A DNA stretch of 64,000 bases, taken from UBA10649 sp965278945 (GTDB lineage: Bacteria > Actinomycetota > Actinomycetes > S36-B12). The stretch spans positions 372,001 through 436,000 of the forward strand of contig OZ257128.1 in NCBI GenBank assembly GCA_965278945.1, given 5' to 3'. Shown piece after piece: positions 17,916 to 25,695 of this stretch; the stretch's first letter is position 1; each line of letters starts with the position of its first letter. The notes under the pieces were generated by a model that saw nothing but the letters and a program-made list of their open reading frames with translations, was not told the DNA's origin and searched no databases. The position numbers were made by a program, and so were the translations under genes.

Positions 17916-18380
17916 TTACGCCAGGTCGAGGTCGCGGATGAGCTTCGCGACGTGGCCGGTGGCCTTGACGTTGTAGAAGGCCTGCTCGATGAGACCGTCC
18001 GCTCCGATGATGAACGTCGACCGAATCACGCCCACGACGGTCTTCCCGTAGAGCTTCTTCTCGCCATACGCGCCGTAGGCAGTGAGCACCGCACGGTCGG
18101 GGTCCGACAGCAGCGGGAACGTCAGCTCGTCGCGCTCGCGGAACTTCGCGAGCTTCTCGGGCTTGTCGGGGGAGATGCCGAGGATGCTCAGGCCGCTGCT
18201 CGCAAAGACCGAGAGGTTGTCGCGGAAGTCGCAGGCCTGCTTCGTGCAGCCCGCGGTCATCGCAGCCGGGTAGGCGTACAGGAGCACACGCGTTCCCCGC
18301 AGGTCGGCGAGGTGCACTCGGCCGCCGGAATCGTCGGCGAGGTCGAAGTCCGGGGCCAGGTCACCGGGAGACAGGGTCAT
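17916..18380 (-). CDS. bcp: Peroxiredoxin, BCP/PrxQ type
   Basis: The 154-residue thiol peroxidase starts at ATG 18380. The peroxidatic Cys is in TAGCTKQACDF, and a second Cys five residues later is the resolving Cys of the atypical 2-Cys PrxQ type. Other signatures are GDLAPDFDLADDSGG and GISPDKPEKLAKFRE. The usual PVT before the active site reads AAM-T here. The frame stays open far upstream, which is a composition artefact. Confidence 0.92.
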   Translation of the reverse strand: MTLSPGDLAPDFDLADDSGGRVHLADLRGTRVLLYAYPAAMTAGCTKQACDFRDNLSVFASSGLSILGISPDKPEKLAKFRERDELTFPLLSDPDRAVLTAYGAYGEKKLYGKTVVGVIRSTFIIGADGLIEQAFYNVKATGHVAKLIRDLDLA

Positions 18381-18494
18381 GCCGCTCCTTTGGTCGAGAG
18401 CGATAACGCTAGATGGTCGCGCGAAGCCTTGTGTAACCGAGGGACTACTTGCGAATAGTTTGCAGAAGGTCCGAACTGGTTTTAGTGTTCCAGC

Positions 18495-19487
18495 ATGCCT
18501 CGTCTCCTCGTCCTGCCGGTCCTCGTCGCTGCCCTCGCGCTTGCCGGGTGCTCCTCGGAATCCTCGTCGGCCTCGGACGGACGGCCGCTGGTGGCGACCA
18601 CGGTGTCCCCGATCACCTCGATCGCCTCGTCCATCGGCGGCGACCGGGTGCGGATCGAGGGAATCGTCCCCGAGGGAACGAACAGCCACACGTTCGAGCC
18701 CGCGCCGCAGGTCGCCGAACTGCTCAGCACCGCCGACCTCATCTTGGTCAACGGGCTGAAACTCGAGGATCCGACAGTCGCACTGGCGGAGGAAAACAAG
18801 AAGGACGACGCGAGGATCGTGGAGATCGGCACGACGGTGCTGCCCGAGTCGGACTACATCTACGACTTCTCCTTCCCGAAGGAGGAGGGCAAGCCGAACC
18901 CGCACCTGTGGACCGATCCGCTCTACGCGATCGAGTACGCCGCACTCATCCGCGATGAGTTCAGCGCGTTGGATCCCGCGAACGCGGACTACTTCTCTGC
19001 CAATTTCGACGCGTTCGAGAAGCAGGCGACCGAGCTCGCGGATGCCATTCGCGTCGACCAGAAGACGGTCCCCGCGGGCAATCTGAAGTTGCTGACCTAC
19101 CACGACGCGTACGCGTACTTCGCGAAGAACTTCGGCTGGACGGTCATCGGCGCGCTGCAGCCGAAGAACTTCCAGGACCCGACACCGGCCGAGGTCGCCG
19201 AACTGATCGATCAGGTCAAGGCGGAGAAGGTGCCGACGATCTTCGGGTCGGAAGTCTTCCCCTCGAAGGTCCTGCAGGAGATCGGTGAGGCGGCGGGCGC
19301 GAGATACGAGGAGTCGCTGCGCGACGACGACCTGCCGGGCATACCCGGTGAGGCGGACCACTCGTGGCTCGGGCTGATGAAGTACGACTACTCGACCATG
19401 ATCGCGGGGCTCGGCGGAACGCCCGTGACAATCGACGCCATCGACGTGACGAGCAGCGTCCCGGACGAGGCGGTGTACCCGCAGTGA
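18495..19487 (+). CDS. Metal (Zn/Mn/Fe-type) ABC transporter substrate-binding lipoprotein
   Basis: The 330-residue protein has a lipobox (LALAGC) and belongs to the cluster A-I metal-binding proteins. Likely metal ligands are the His in GTNSHTFEP, the His in NPHLWTDP, the His in LLTYHDAYAYF, and the acidic residue in IFGSEVFPSK. There is no His-rich loop, so high-zinc specialisation is not indicated. ATPase and permease genes follow in an operon with GTGA overlap. Confidence 0.92.
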   Translation: MPRLLVLPVLVAALALAGCSSESSSASDGRPLVATTVSPITSIASSIGGDRVRIEGIVPEGTNSHTFEPAPQVAELLSTADLILVNGLKLEDPTVALAEENKKDDARIVEIGTTVLPESDYIYDFSFPKEEGKPNPHLWTDPLYAIEYAALIRDEFSALDPANADYFSANFDAFEKQATELADAIRVDQKTVPAGNLKLLTYHDAYAYFAKNFGWTVIGALQPKNFQDPTPAEVAELIDQVKAEKVPTIFGSEVFPSKVLQEIGEAAGARYEESLRDDDLPGIPGEADHSWLGLMKYDYSTMIAGLGGTPVTIDAIDVTSSVPDEAVYPQ

Positions 19488-20263
19488 CGGGCACGGGGGT
19501 GGGTCCCGAGCTCATCCGCCTGGACAAGGTGACCGCGTCCTACGGACATCACCCCGTCCTGTCCGACGTCTCCATTCACGTTCACGAAGACCAGTTCACC
19601 GGCATCGTCGGCCCGTCGGGAGCGGGCAAGACGACCTTGCTGCGGCTGTTCCTCGGCACGATGAAGCCGGCCGCCGGCGCCATCTGGCGCCGCCCGGACC
19701 TGCGCGTCGCGTATGTCCCGCAACTCGAGACCGTGAACTGGAACTTCCCGATCACGGTCTTCGAATGCGTGCTGATGGCCCGCAAGCCGGGTCGGGTGAA
19801 GCCGTGGGCCAGCGCCGACGAGAAGGCCAGCGTGAACGTGGTCCTCGACCGGCTCGGTATCCCGGAGCTCGCGTCCCGGCACATTCGGGACCTGTCGGGC
19901 GGTCAGCAGCAGCGCATGTTCCTGGCGCGAGCGCTGCTGCGGCAGCCGCAGCTACTCCTCATGGACGAGCCCACCAGCGGCGTCGATATCTCCACCCGCC
20001 ACGACATCCTCCACCTGCTCGCTGACCTGCACGAGGACGGCGTCGCGATCATCTTGACGACGCACGACCTGAACGGCATCGCCGCGCATCTACCGCACCT
20101 GGTCTGCGTCAACCGGGCCGTGGTTGCCGATGGCACGCCTGGCGAGGTCATCACTCCCGCCGTGCTCGAGCGCACCTTCGGTGCACGGATGGAGGTCCTC
20201 GAGCATCTGGGGATGCGCGTGGTCGTGGAGGAGTCTCCCGCGAACTTCCGCCGGACCGCCTGA
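19484..20263 (+). CDS. Metal ABC transporter ATP-binding protein
   Basis: GTG 19484 overlaps the binding-protein stop by 4 bp. The 259-residue ATPase has Walker A GPSGAGKTT, signature LSGGQQQRMFLARAL, Walker B LLLMDEPTSGVD and the switch His in ILTTHDL. This form (YGHHPVLSDV, VPQLETVNWNFPITV) is typical of ZnuC/MntB-like metal importers. Confidence 0.93.
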   Translation: MTGTGVGPELIRLDKVTASYGHHPVLSDVSIHVHEDQFTGIVGPSGAGKTTLLRLFLGTMKPAAGAIWRRPDLRVAYVPQLETVNWNFPITVFECVLMARKPGRVKPWASADEKASVNVVLDRLGIPELASRHIRDLSGGQQQRMFLARALLRQPQLLLMDEPTSGVDISTRHDILHLLADLHEDGVAIILTTHDLNGIAAHLPHLVCVNRAVVADGTPGEVITPAVLERTFGARMEVLEHLGMRVVVEESPANFRRTA

Positions 20264-20264
20264 C

Positions 20265-21140
20265 ATGGACACGCTCCTGGATCCCCTCGGCTACGCGTTC
20301 TTCCAGAAGGGCCTCGTTGTCGCCACACTGTCCGGCGCACTGCTCGGCCTCATCGGCGTCTACATCGTCCTTCGCGGAATGTCGTACATCGGCCACGGAC
20401 TGTCGCACTCGATTTTCGGCGGCTTCGCGGCCATGCAGTTGTTCGCAGCGCAGTTCTACGCGCTCGGTGCCGGACTCTGGGGGATCGCATCCGCGTTGGC
20501 GATCACTGCTGTGACAAAGCGCAGCCGAGTGGGCGCGGACGCAGCGATCGGTGTAATCACGATCGCCTCCTTCGCGCTCGGCGTCGCCCTGTTCGCGAAG
20601 TTCGGCACCAGCGGCCCCGCCTTCGACAATGCGCTCTTCGGCAGCATCCTCGGCATCAGCACCGGCCAGATCATCGGTCTCATTGCCGTGTGCGTCGTGA
20701 CGGTGGCGTTCGTGACGCTCCGCTATCGAGCTTTGCTGTTCAGCACGTTCGACGCGGACGTCGCCGCAGTCTCGGGCGTCAACGTCGGCCGGCTGGAGGC
20801 CGCGCTGATGGTTGTGCTGTCTCTGGCGATCCTCGCGACGCTCACGATCATCGGCGTCACCCTGGTGGCCGCGATGCTGGTGATCCCGGCCGTCATCGCC
20901 CGCATGCTGACGGACTCCTTCGGCCGGATGATCTTCCTCAGCACTGGTATCGGCGCGGCCTGCGGACTGGTCGGCATGTACCTGAGCTACTACGCCGGGG
21001 TTCCCTCCGGGACGATGATCGTGCTGGTCGGCGCGGCCGTGTTCATCGTCGTCCTCGCTGTCACGGGCGGTCGGGGGCTTCGGCGTTCGTCCGGACTGGA
21101 TTCCCACTCCGAGGACCTGCTGGCCGAGCGAGCGGCGTAG
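20265..21140 (+). CDS. Metal ABC transporter permease (ABC-3 family)
   Basis: The 291-residue protein starts at ATG 20265, 1 bp after the ATPase stop. It has eight or nine hydrophobic segments with ABC-3 features (FFQKGLVVATLSGALLGLIGVYIVLRGMSYIGHGLSHS; DADVAAVSGVNV; VAAMLVIPAVIARML). It completes a Zn/Mn/Fe importer. The metal specificity and regulator are not determined by the sequence. Confidence 0.93.
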   Translation: MDTLLDPLGYAFFQKGLVVATLSGALLGLIGVYIVLRGMSYIGHGLSHSIFGGFAAMQLFAAQFYALGAGLWGIASALAITAVTKRSRVGADAAIGVITIASFALGVALFAKFGTSGPAFDNALFGSILGISTGQIIGLIAVCVVTVAFVTLRYRALLFSTFDADVAAVSGVNVGRLEAALMVVLSLAILATLTIIGVTLVAAMLVIPAVIARMLTDSFGRMIFLSTGIGAACGLVGMYLSYYAGVPSGTMIVLVGAAVFIVVLAVTGGRGLRRSSGLDSHSEDLLAERAA

Positions 21141-21150
21141 TCTTTCGTCC

Positions 21151-21426
21151 ATGTCGCCAGCCACGCCCACCGTTACCCCGCCGGCATCGCCGTCGGTCGT
21201 CGCGATGCAGGCGGAGATCGCAGCCGCACGCGAGGATCTCGTCGCCTCACTCGCCGAACTCAAGGCAGAGACGACGCCCGGCGCGATCGCGCGCCGCGGT
21301 GGACGCTTCGTCACCGGATGGTTCAAGGACGAGTTCGGTGGAGTACGACCCGAGCGTGTCGCGATCGCCGGCGCTGTAGTCGTCGGCATCGTCGCCCTGA
21401 ACCTTCTCCGGCGCTCACGTCGCTAG
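21151..21426 (+). CDS. DUF3618 small membrane-associated protein
   Basis: The 91-residue protein has a Pro/Ala-rich start, an amphipathic helix with AEIAAAREDLVASLAELKAE (the DUF3618 core), and one C-terminal transmembrane helix followed by RRSRR. DUF3618 proteins are common in actinobacteria, of unknown function. Confidence 0.82.
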   Translation: MSPATPTVTPPASPSVVAMQAEIAAAREDLVASLAELKAETTPGAIARRGGRFVTGWFKDEFGGVRPERVAIAGAVVVGIVALNLLRRSRR

Positions 21427-21437
21427 TTCGTACTGAC

Positions 21438-21809
21438 GTGACCGCACTCGAGCACGTGTCGCAGGAGAGCCCGGACACGACCCCCAATGCCGACGGATCG
21501 GTGCCGATCAAGCTCCTGCATGACCGCATCCTGGTCCGCGAGGACAACGACGGGCGCGAGCGACGCTCGCTCGGCGGGATCGTCATCCCGGTCACCGCCC
21601 AGGTTGGTCGCAGGCTCGCATGGGCGAAGGTCGTCGCGGTCGGCCCCAATGTCCGCACGCTCGACGTCGGGGATCGAGTGCTGTTCGAGCCCGAGGATCG
21701 GGGCCAGGTCGAGCTGCACGGAATCGAGTACGTATTGCTGCGCGAGCGCGATATCCACGCGGTTGCGGCCGAGCGCCACAGCACGGCCGGCACCGGGCTG
21801 TACCTGTAG
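21438..21809 (+). CDS. GroES-like chaperonin family protein
   Basis: The 123-residue product starts at GTG 21438. A GroES-type fold is indicated by PIKLLHDRILVRED, then GGIVIPVTAQ, WAKVVAVGPNVRTLDVGDRVLFEPED and GIEYVLLRERDIHAV. It has an N-terminal extension and no linked groEL, and sits between DUF3618 and a sulfotransferase. It is probably a GroES paralogue rather than the main co-chaperonin. Confidence 0.83.
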   Translation: MTALEHVSQESPDTTPNADGSVPIKLLHDRILVREDNDGRERRSLGGIVIPVTAQVGRRLAWAKVVAVGPNVRTLDVGDRVLFEPEDRGQVELHGIEYVLLRERDIHAVAAERHSTAGTGLYL

Positions 21810-21812
21810 CCC

Positions 21813-22703
21813 ATGAGCCACGACGTCGTCGATGACAGCCTGCGTCCCGTCCTTGTCGGAGGAACCGGTCGCAGCGGCTCGACGATCGTCGGTCACCTGC
21901 TTGATCACCATCCAGCGCTCACCTTGTGCCGACCCATGGAGGTCAGGTTCATCGCCGGCAACGACGGTCTGGCCGACGCGCTCGCGGTGGCACTCGGTGA
22001 CCAAGGACCCGAGGCAGCGCACGCAGCAGCAAGCCTGGCCGTCGATCGCATCCTGCATCGCTGGTTCGAGCGCGCGGAGAACGTCGGACTGCACCAGTCG
22101 ATGTCGCGACACGAGATCGAGGTCATGACGGGCGAGTATCTCGCCGAGTTCGCGACCGATCCGACACTGGCGACTCAGCGCCTGACCTTCGAGATCATGG
22201 ACCGCATCGCCGAGCGCCTTGGCGCTCACCGGCTCGTCGACACGACTCCCGCCAACGCCCGCAAGGCTGACCGACTCGAGCCGATCTATCCGCAGTCGTC
22301 GGTAGTCGTAGTCACGCGAGACGGCCGCGACGTGGCCGCATCCTTCGCCAGCCAGTCCTTCGGGCCGAACAATCCCTACGAGGCACTGTCGCAGTGGGAG
22401 CAGCGGATGCTGCGCGCCCACAAGGCGGCCGCACGCAGTCGCCCGGGGCGAGTCCTCACCATCGAACTGATGGATCTCGTAGTGCGGGATCGCACGGCGA
22501 CGGTCGCTCGCCTGTGTGACTTCGTCGGCGTCGATGTCGATCCGCACATGGTCACGTGGTTCGACGAGCAGGTGACCGCCGATGGCATGCACCCGGGTCG
22601 CTGGCGCGCTGATTTCGATGCCGAGATGACCTCGCGCCTGGAGAGCCAGTACGAGAAGGCATGCGAGCGGCTGACCGCTGCCGGAGTCGCAATTCCCGAC
22701 TGA
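21813..22703 (+). CDS. Sulfotransferase family protein
   Basis: The 296-residue protein has the PAPS 5'-phosphosulfate loop GTGRSGSTIVGHLL near the N-terminus and a 3'-phosphate region in VVVVTRDGRDVAASFASQ. Such enzymes transfer sulfate from PAPS to an acceptor such as a carbohydrate or lipid. The acceptor cannot be predicted. It starts 3 bp after the GroES-like gene. Confidence 0.87.
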   Translation: MSHDVVDDSLRPVLVGGTGRSGSTIVGHLLDHHPALTLCRPMEVRFIAGNDGLADALAVALGDQGPEAAHAAASLAVDRILHRWFERAENVGLHQSMSRHEIEVMTGEYLAEFATDPTLATQRLTFEIMDRIAERLGAHRLVDTTPANARKADRLEPIYPQSSVVVVTRDGRDVAASFASQSFGPNNPYEALSQWEQRMLRAHKAAARSRPGRVLTIELMDLVVRDRTATVARLCDFVGVDVDPHMVTWFDEQVTADGMHPGRWRADFDAEMTSRLESQYEKACERLTAAGVAIPD

Positions 22704-22780
22704 CCGCCTCATGGCGCGTGAGCGGGGCGGTTTGCTGGACTCGGGGCGGATGTGATTACATCTGCGGCATAACTGAATAC

Positions 22781-22901
22781 CTCATCCAGAGGGGCAGAGG
22801 GATACGGCCCGTTGAAGCCCCGGCAACCTTTTCGGTGAACTCGTCATGCGAGGCCACCCGAAAGTGGTGCCAAATCCGACCTGATAACCAGGGAAGATGA
22901 G
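22781..22901 (+). ncRNA. SAM riboswitch (S-box; SAM-I/SAM-IV type) upstream of thrC
   Basis: The closing stem P1 is formed by CTCATC (22781-22786) and GATGAG (22896-22901). Inside are the conserved S-box elements AGAGGGATACGGCCC, TTGAAGCCCCGGCAACC, GTGGTGCCAAATCC and GATAACCAGGGAAGATGAG. It senses S-adenosylmethionine. The next gene is threonine synthase, 16 bp downstream with an AGAGAGG ribosome-binding site close to P1. This fits translational control, though no separate anti-terminator was worked out. SAM-I and SAM-IV share this core and were not separated. Confidence 0.93.
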
Positions 22902-22916
22902 CAGAGAGGCCTCGTC

Positions 22917-24170
22917 ATGACTAGTCAGACCACCAGTCCATCGCTGGGTTCGGCGTATGCGCTGAAGTGCCGCGAGTGCGGCGCCACCACAGATCTCGAC
23001 GCCAGCTACGTATGTGTCGATTGCTTCGGCCCGCTCGAGGTCGCGTACGCCCCCACCCTCGTCACTCGCGAGGACATCCAGGCCGGACCCAACTCCATGT
23101 GGCGCTACGAGGCGCTTCTGCCCGTCGTGCCTGGCGCCGGGGGGCGACCGGGACTGCAGCCGGGCCTGACCAAGCTCGTGCGTGCGGACAATCTCGCAGC
23201 CGCGCTCGGCGCCAAGTCGGTCTGGGTCAAGGATGACTCCGGCAACCCGACGCACTCCTTCAAGGATCGCGTCGTCGCCGTCGCGCTGGAGAACGCCCGG
23301 CGCCTGGGCTTCGAGACCATTGCCTGCGCGTCGACGGGCAACCTCGCGAACGCCGTAGCTGCGGCAGCCGCGCGCGCGGGTCTGAAGTCCGTCGTGTTCG
23401 TGCCCTCGAACCTCGAGGCGGGGAAGATCATCACTACCGCCGTCTACGGCGGCACCCTCGTCGCCATCGGTGGGAATTACGACGACGTCAATCGCCTCTG
23501 CTCGGAGGTGGCGTCGAACCGCGACTGGGGCTTCGTCAACGTCAACCTGCGGCCCTACTACGCCGAGGGCAGCAAGACGGTCGGCTTCGAGATCGCCGAG
23601 CAGCTCGGCTGGCGCCTGCCCGACGCCGTCGTGTCTCCCATCGCATCCGGCTCGCTGCTCACCAAGGTCGACAAGGCGTTCGGCGAGTTCATCGGGCTCG
23701 GCCTGGTATCCGATCATCCGTACCAGATCTTCGGCGCGCAGGCGACGGGCTGCTCGCCGGTGTCGGCGGCCTTCAAGGCCGGCCACGATGTCATCCGCCC
23801 GGTCAAGCCCGACACGATCGCGAAGTCGCTGGCGATCGGCAACCCGGCCGACGGGCCTTACGCGCTCGACGTGGTCCGTCGCACGGGCGGTGCCATCGCC
23901 GACGTGTCCGATGACGAGGTCGTCGAGGGCATCAAGCTGCTGGCGAGCACCGAGGGAATCTTCGCCGAGACTGCTGGCGGGGTGGTCGTCGCGACCTACC
24001 GCAAGCTGCTCGCGGAGGGCTCGATCGATCCTTCCGCCGAGGTGGTGCTGCTGAATACCGGCGACGGACTCAAGACGCTGGACGCGGTCGCACCGACATC
24101 GCAGCCCACGATTACGATTTCACCGTCGTACGACGAATTCGAGACCGCTTACGCCGAGGTGACCAGATGA
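22917..24170 (+). CDS. thrC: Threonine synthase
   Basis: The 417-residue fold-type II PLP enzyme has the PLP lysine K116 in PTHSFKDRVV and the phosphate loop CASTGNLANAVAAAAA. An N-terminal zinc-ribbon (C18, C21, C33, C36) is present. It converts O-phosphohomoserine to threonine. Control by a SAM riboswitch implies coupling with methionine synthesis, which competes for the same homoserine branch. Its stop overlaps the following sulfur-carrier gene (ATGA). Confidence 0.94.
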   Translation: MTSQTTSPSLGSAYALKCRECGATTDLDASYVCVDCFGPLEVAYAPTLVTREDIQAGPNSMWRYEALLPVVPGAGGRPGLQPGLTKLVRADNLAAALGAKSVWVKDDSGNPTHSFKDRVVAVALENARRLGFETIACASTGNLANAVAAAAARAGLKSVVFVPSNLEAGKIITTAVYGGTLVAIGGNYDDVNRLCSEVASNRDWGFVNVNLRPYYAEGSKTVGFEIAEQLGWRLPDAVVSPIASGSLLTKVDKAFGEFIGLGLVSDHPYQIFGAQATGCSPVSAAFKAGHDVIRPVKPDTIAKSLAIGNPADGPYALDVVRRTGGAIADVSDDEVVEGIKLLASTEGIFAETAGGVVVATYRKLLAEGSIDPSAEVVLLNTGDGLKTLDAVAPTSQPTITISPSYDEFETAYAEVTR

Positions 24171-24442
24171 GCATTGCCGTCAAGGTTCCGACCATCCTGC
24201 GCACGTACACCGGCGGGGTGGCAGACGTGACCGTGACCGGCGACACGCTCTCCGATGCGCTGACGAACCTCGAGTCGCAGTACCCGGGCATCGGCGCGCG
24301 AATCCTCGACGAATCGGGCAAGCTGCGGCGCTTCGTCAACGTGTACGTCAATGACGACGACGTCCGCTTCCTCGAAGACCTCCAGACGCCCACTCCGGAT
24401 GGCTCGAGCATTTCGATCATCCCCGCGGTAGCAGGCGGCTAG
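24167..24442 (+). CDS. Second CysO-like sulfur carrier protein (ThiS/MoaD family)
   Basis: The 91-residue protein is clearly paralogous to cysO at 10213 (PTILRTYTGG, DESGKLRRFVNVYVND, VRFLEDLQTP) and keeps the C-terminal AVAGG for thiocarboxylation. It is translationally coupled to thrC and lies under the SAM riboswitch, with a rhodanese gene downstream. This suggests a sulfur-delivery task linked to methionine or homocysteine rather than CysM, but that is an inference. Confidence 0.9.
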   Translation: MSIAVKVPTILRTYTGGVADVTVTGDTLSDALTNLESQYPGIGARILDESGKLRRFVNVYVNDDDVRFLEDLQTPTPDGSSISIIPAVAGG

Positions 24443-24544
24443 TGCTGACCAAGCGTCGCGTCATCGACTTCTGCCGGGTCACGACCGCAGCCTGTTAGGG
24501 CTGCCGATTTCCCGTCCGCAGGTCCGCTCTCACGTGGAGTTCCG

Positions 24545-25408
24545 ATGTCGCGCAATGACGTGCTCGTTGATGCAGATTGGCTGCTGAGCAATCTCGGCAG
24601 GCCCGATGTCGTTGTGCTCGAAGTCGATGAGGACGTCACGGTCTATGACGACGGTCATATAGCGGGAGCAGTGCGCATCGACTGGCGGAAGGACCTGCAG
24701 GATCCCGTCCGACGCGACCTCATCGGTCCGGTCGCCTTCGCCGAACTCCTTGGCAGGCATGGGATTTCGCCCGACACGATGCTCGTGCTCTACGGCGGCA
24801 ACAACAATTGGTTCGCGACTTATGCGTACTGGTACCTCAAGCTCTACGGGCACAAGAACGTCGCGATCCTCGATGGCGGGCGCAAGCTGTGGGAGCTCGA
24901 TGACCACCCGATGACTACCGAGGTCATCGAGCGGGCGCCGGTCGTCTATCCGGTGCCCGTCGAGGATGGCTCCCTGCGCGCTCGGCGCGATGCCGTGGTC
25001 GAGCTGATCGGCACCGCAGACCTCCTCGACGCGCGATCGCCGGACGAGTACGCCGGGCGGCTGCTCGCACCCGCACACCTGCCTCAGGAGCATTCGCAGC
25101 GCGCCGGTCATGTCCCGACCGCCGTGAACATCCCGTGGTCGCAGACGGCGAATGACGACGGCACGTTTCGCTCCGACGACGAGCTCAGGGCGATCTACGA
25201 CGGCAACGGGATCACCGGTGACAACACGGTCGTTACGTACTGCCGTATCGGCGAGCGCGCGGCGCACACCTGGTTCGTCCTTCACGAATTGCTCGACTAT
25301 CCCGATGTGCGCAATTACGACGGGTCCTGGACCGAGTACGGCTCGCTGATCGGCGTCCCCGTCCAGCTCGGGGATACACCGGGAACGAGTGTCGGTGGGA
25401 CCTCGTGA
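24545..25408 (+). CDS. Thiosulfate sulfurtransferase (two-domain rhodanese, CysA/SseA type)
   Basis: The 287-residue protein has two rhodanese domains. The catalytic Cys233 is in TYCRIGERAAHTWFVLHEL. The form matches the mycobacterial CysA2/CysA3 group. It likely supplies persulfide sulfur for carrier-protein thiocarboxylation. The 102 bp between the sulfur carrier and this gene may hold a separate promoter. The next gene is sseC with a GTGA overlap. Confidence 0.93.
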   Translation: MSRNDVLVDADWLLSNLGRPDVVVLEVDEDVTVYDDGHIAGAVRIDWRKDLQDPVRRDLIGPVAFAELLGRHGISPDTMLVLYGGNNNWFATYAYWYLKLYGHKNVAILDGGRKLWELDDHPMTTEVIERAPVVYPVPVEDGSLRARRDAVVELIGTADLLDARSPDEYAGRLLAPAHLPQEHSQRAGHVPTAVNIPWSQTANDDGTFRSDDELRAIYDGNGITGDNTVVTYCRIGERAAHTWFVLHELLDYPDVRNYDGSWTEYGSLIGVPVQLGDTPGTSVGGTS

Positions 25409-25641
25409 AGATCACCGGGACGGTGACGCGCGATGGCGAGCCTGCCCGGTGCTACGTGCGGCTCCTGGATCGGAGCGGTGAGTTCGTCGGCGAGGTTCGC
25501 ACTGACAATGCTGGCGGGTTCGCGTTTCACGTCGTCGCCGGCGAGTGGACGGTGCGAGTCATCTCCGCGGGCGGATCCCGCGACTTCGCCGTGACCTTGG
25601 CTGACGACGTCGATGCTGAGCCGATGGCCCTGACGGTCTAG
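25405..25641 (+). CDS. sseC: SseC-like DUF1416 protein
   Basis: The 78-residue product starts at GTG 25405, overlapping the rhodanese stop. It has a single beta-sandwich-like segment (ITGTVTRDGEPARCYVRLLD, then GEWTVRVISAGG). It matches the DUF1416 protein that follows cysA in mycobacteria but is shorter at the N-terminus, lacking the Cys-containing lead. Function is unknown; sulfur transfer is suggested by position. Confidence 0.85.
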   Translation: MKITGTVTRDGEPARCYVRLLDRSGEFVGEVRTDNAGGFAFHVVAGEWTVRVISAGGSRDFAVTLADDVDAEPMALTV

Positions 25642-25686
25642 ACAGCAGAGCGCCCCCCGAGGGTGATCGGGGGGCGCTCTGCTGTC
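25641..25686. terminator. Strong bidirectional hairpin between convergent genes
   Basis: A perfect 20-bp stem (arm GACAGCAGAGCGCCCCCCGA) with a 6-nt loop starts at the last base of sseC and ends 9 bp before the HtaA gene stop. There is no T-run, as is common in high-GC actinobacterial terminators. Confidence 0.9.
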
Positions 25687-25695
25687 CTGCGAGTG

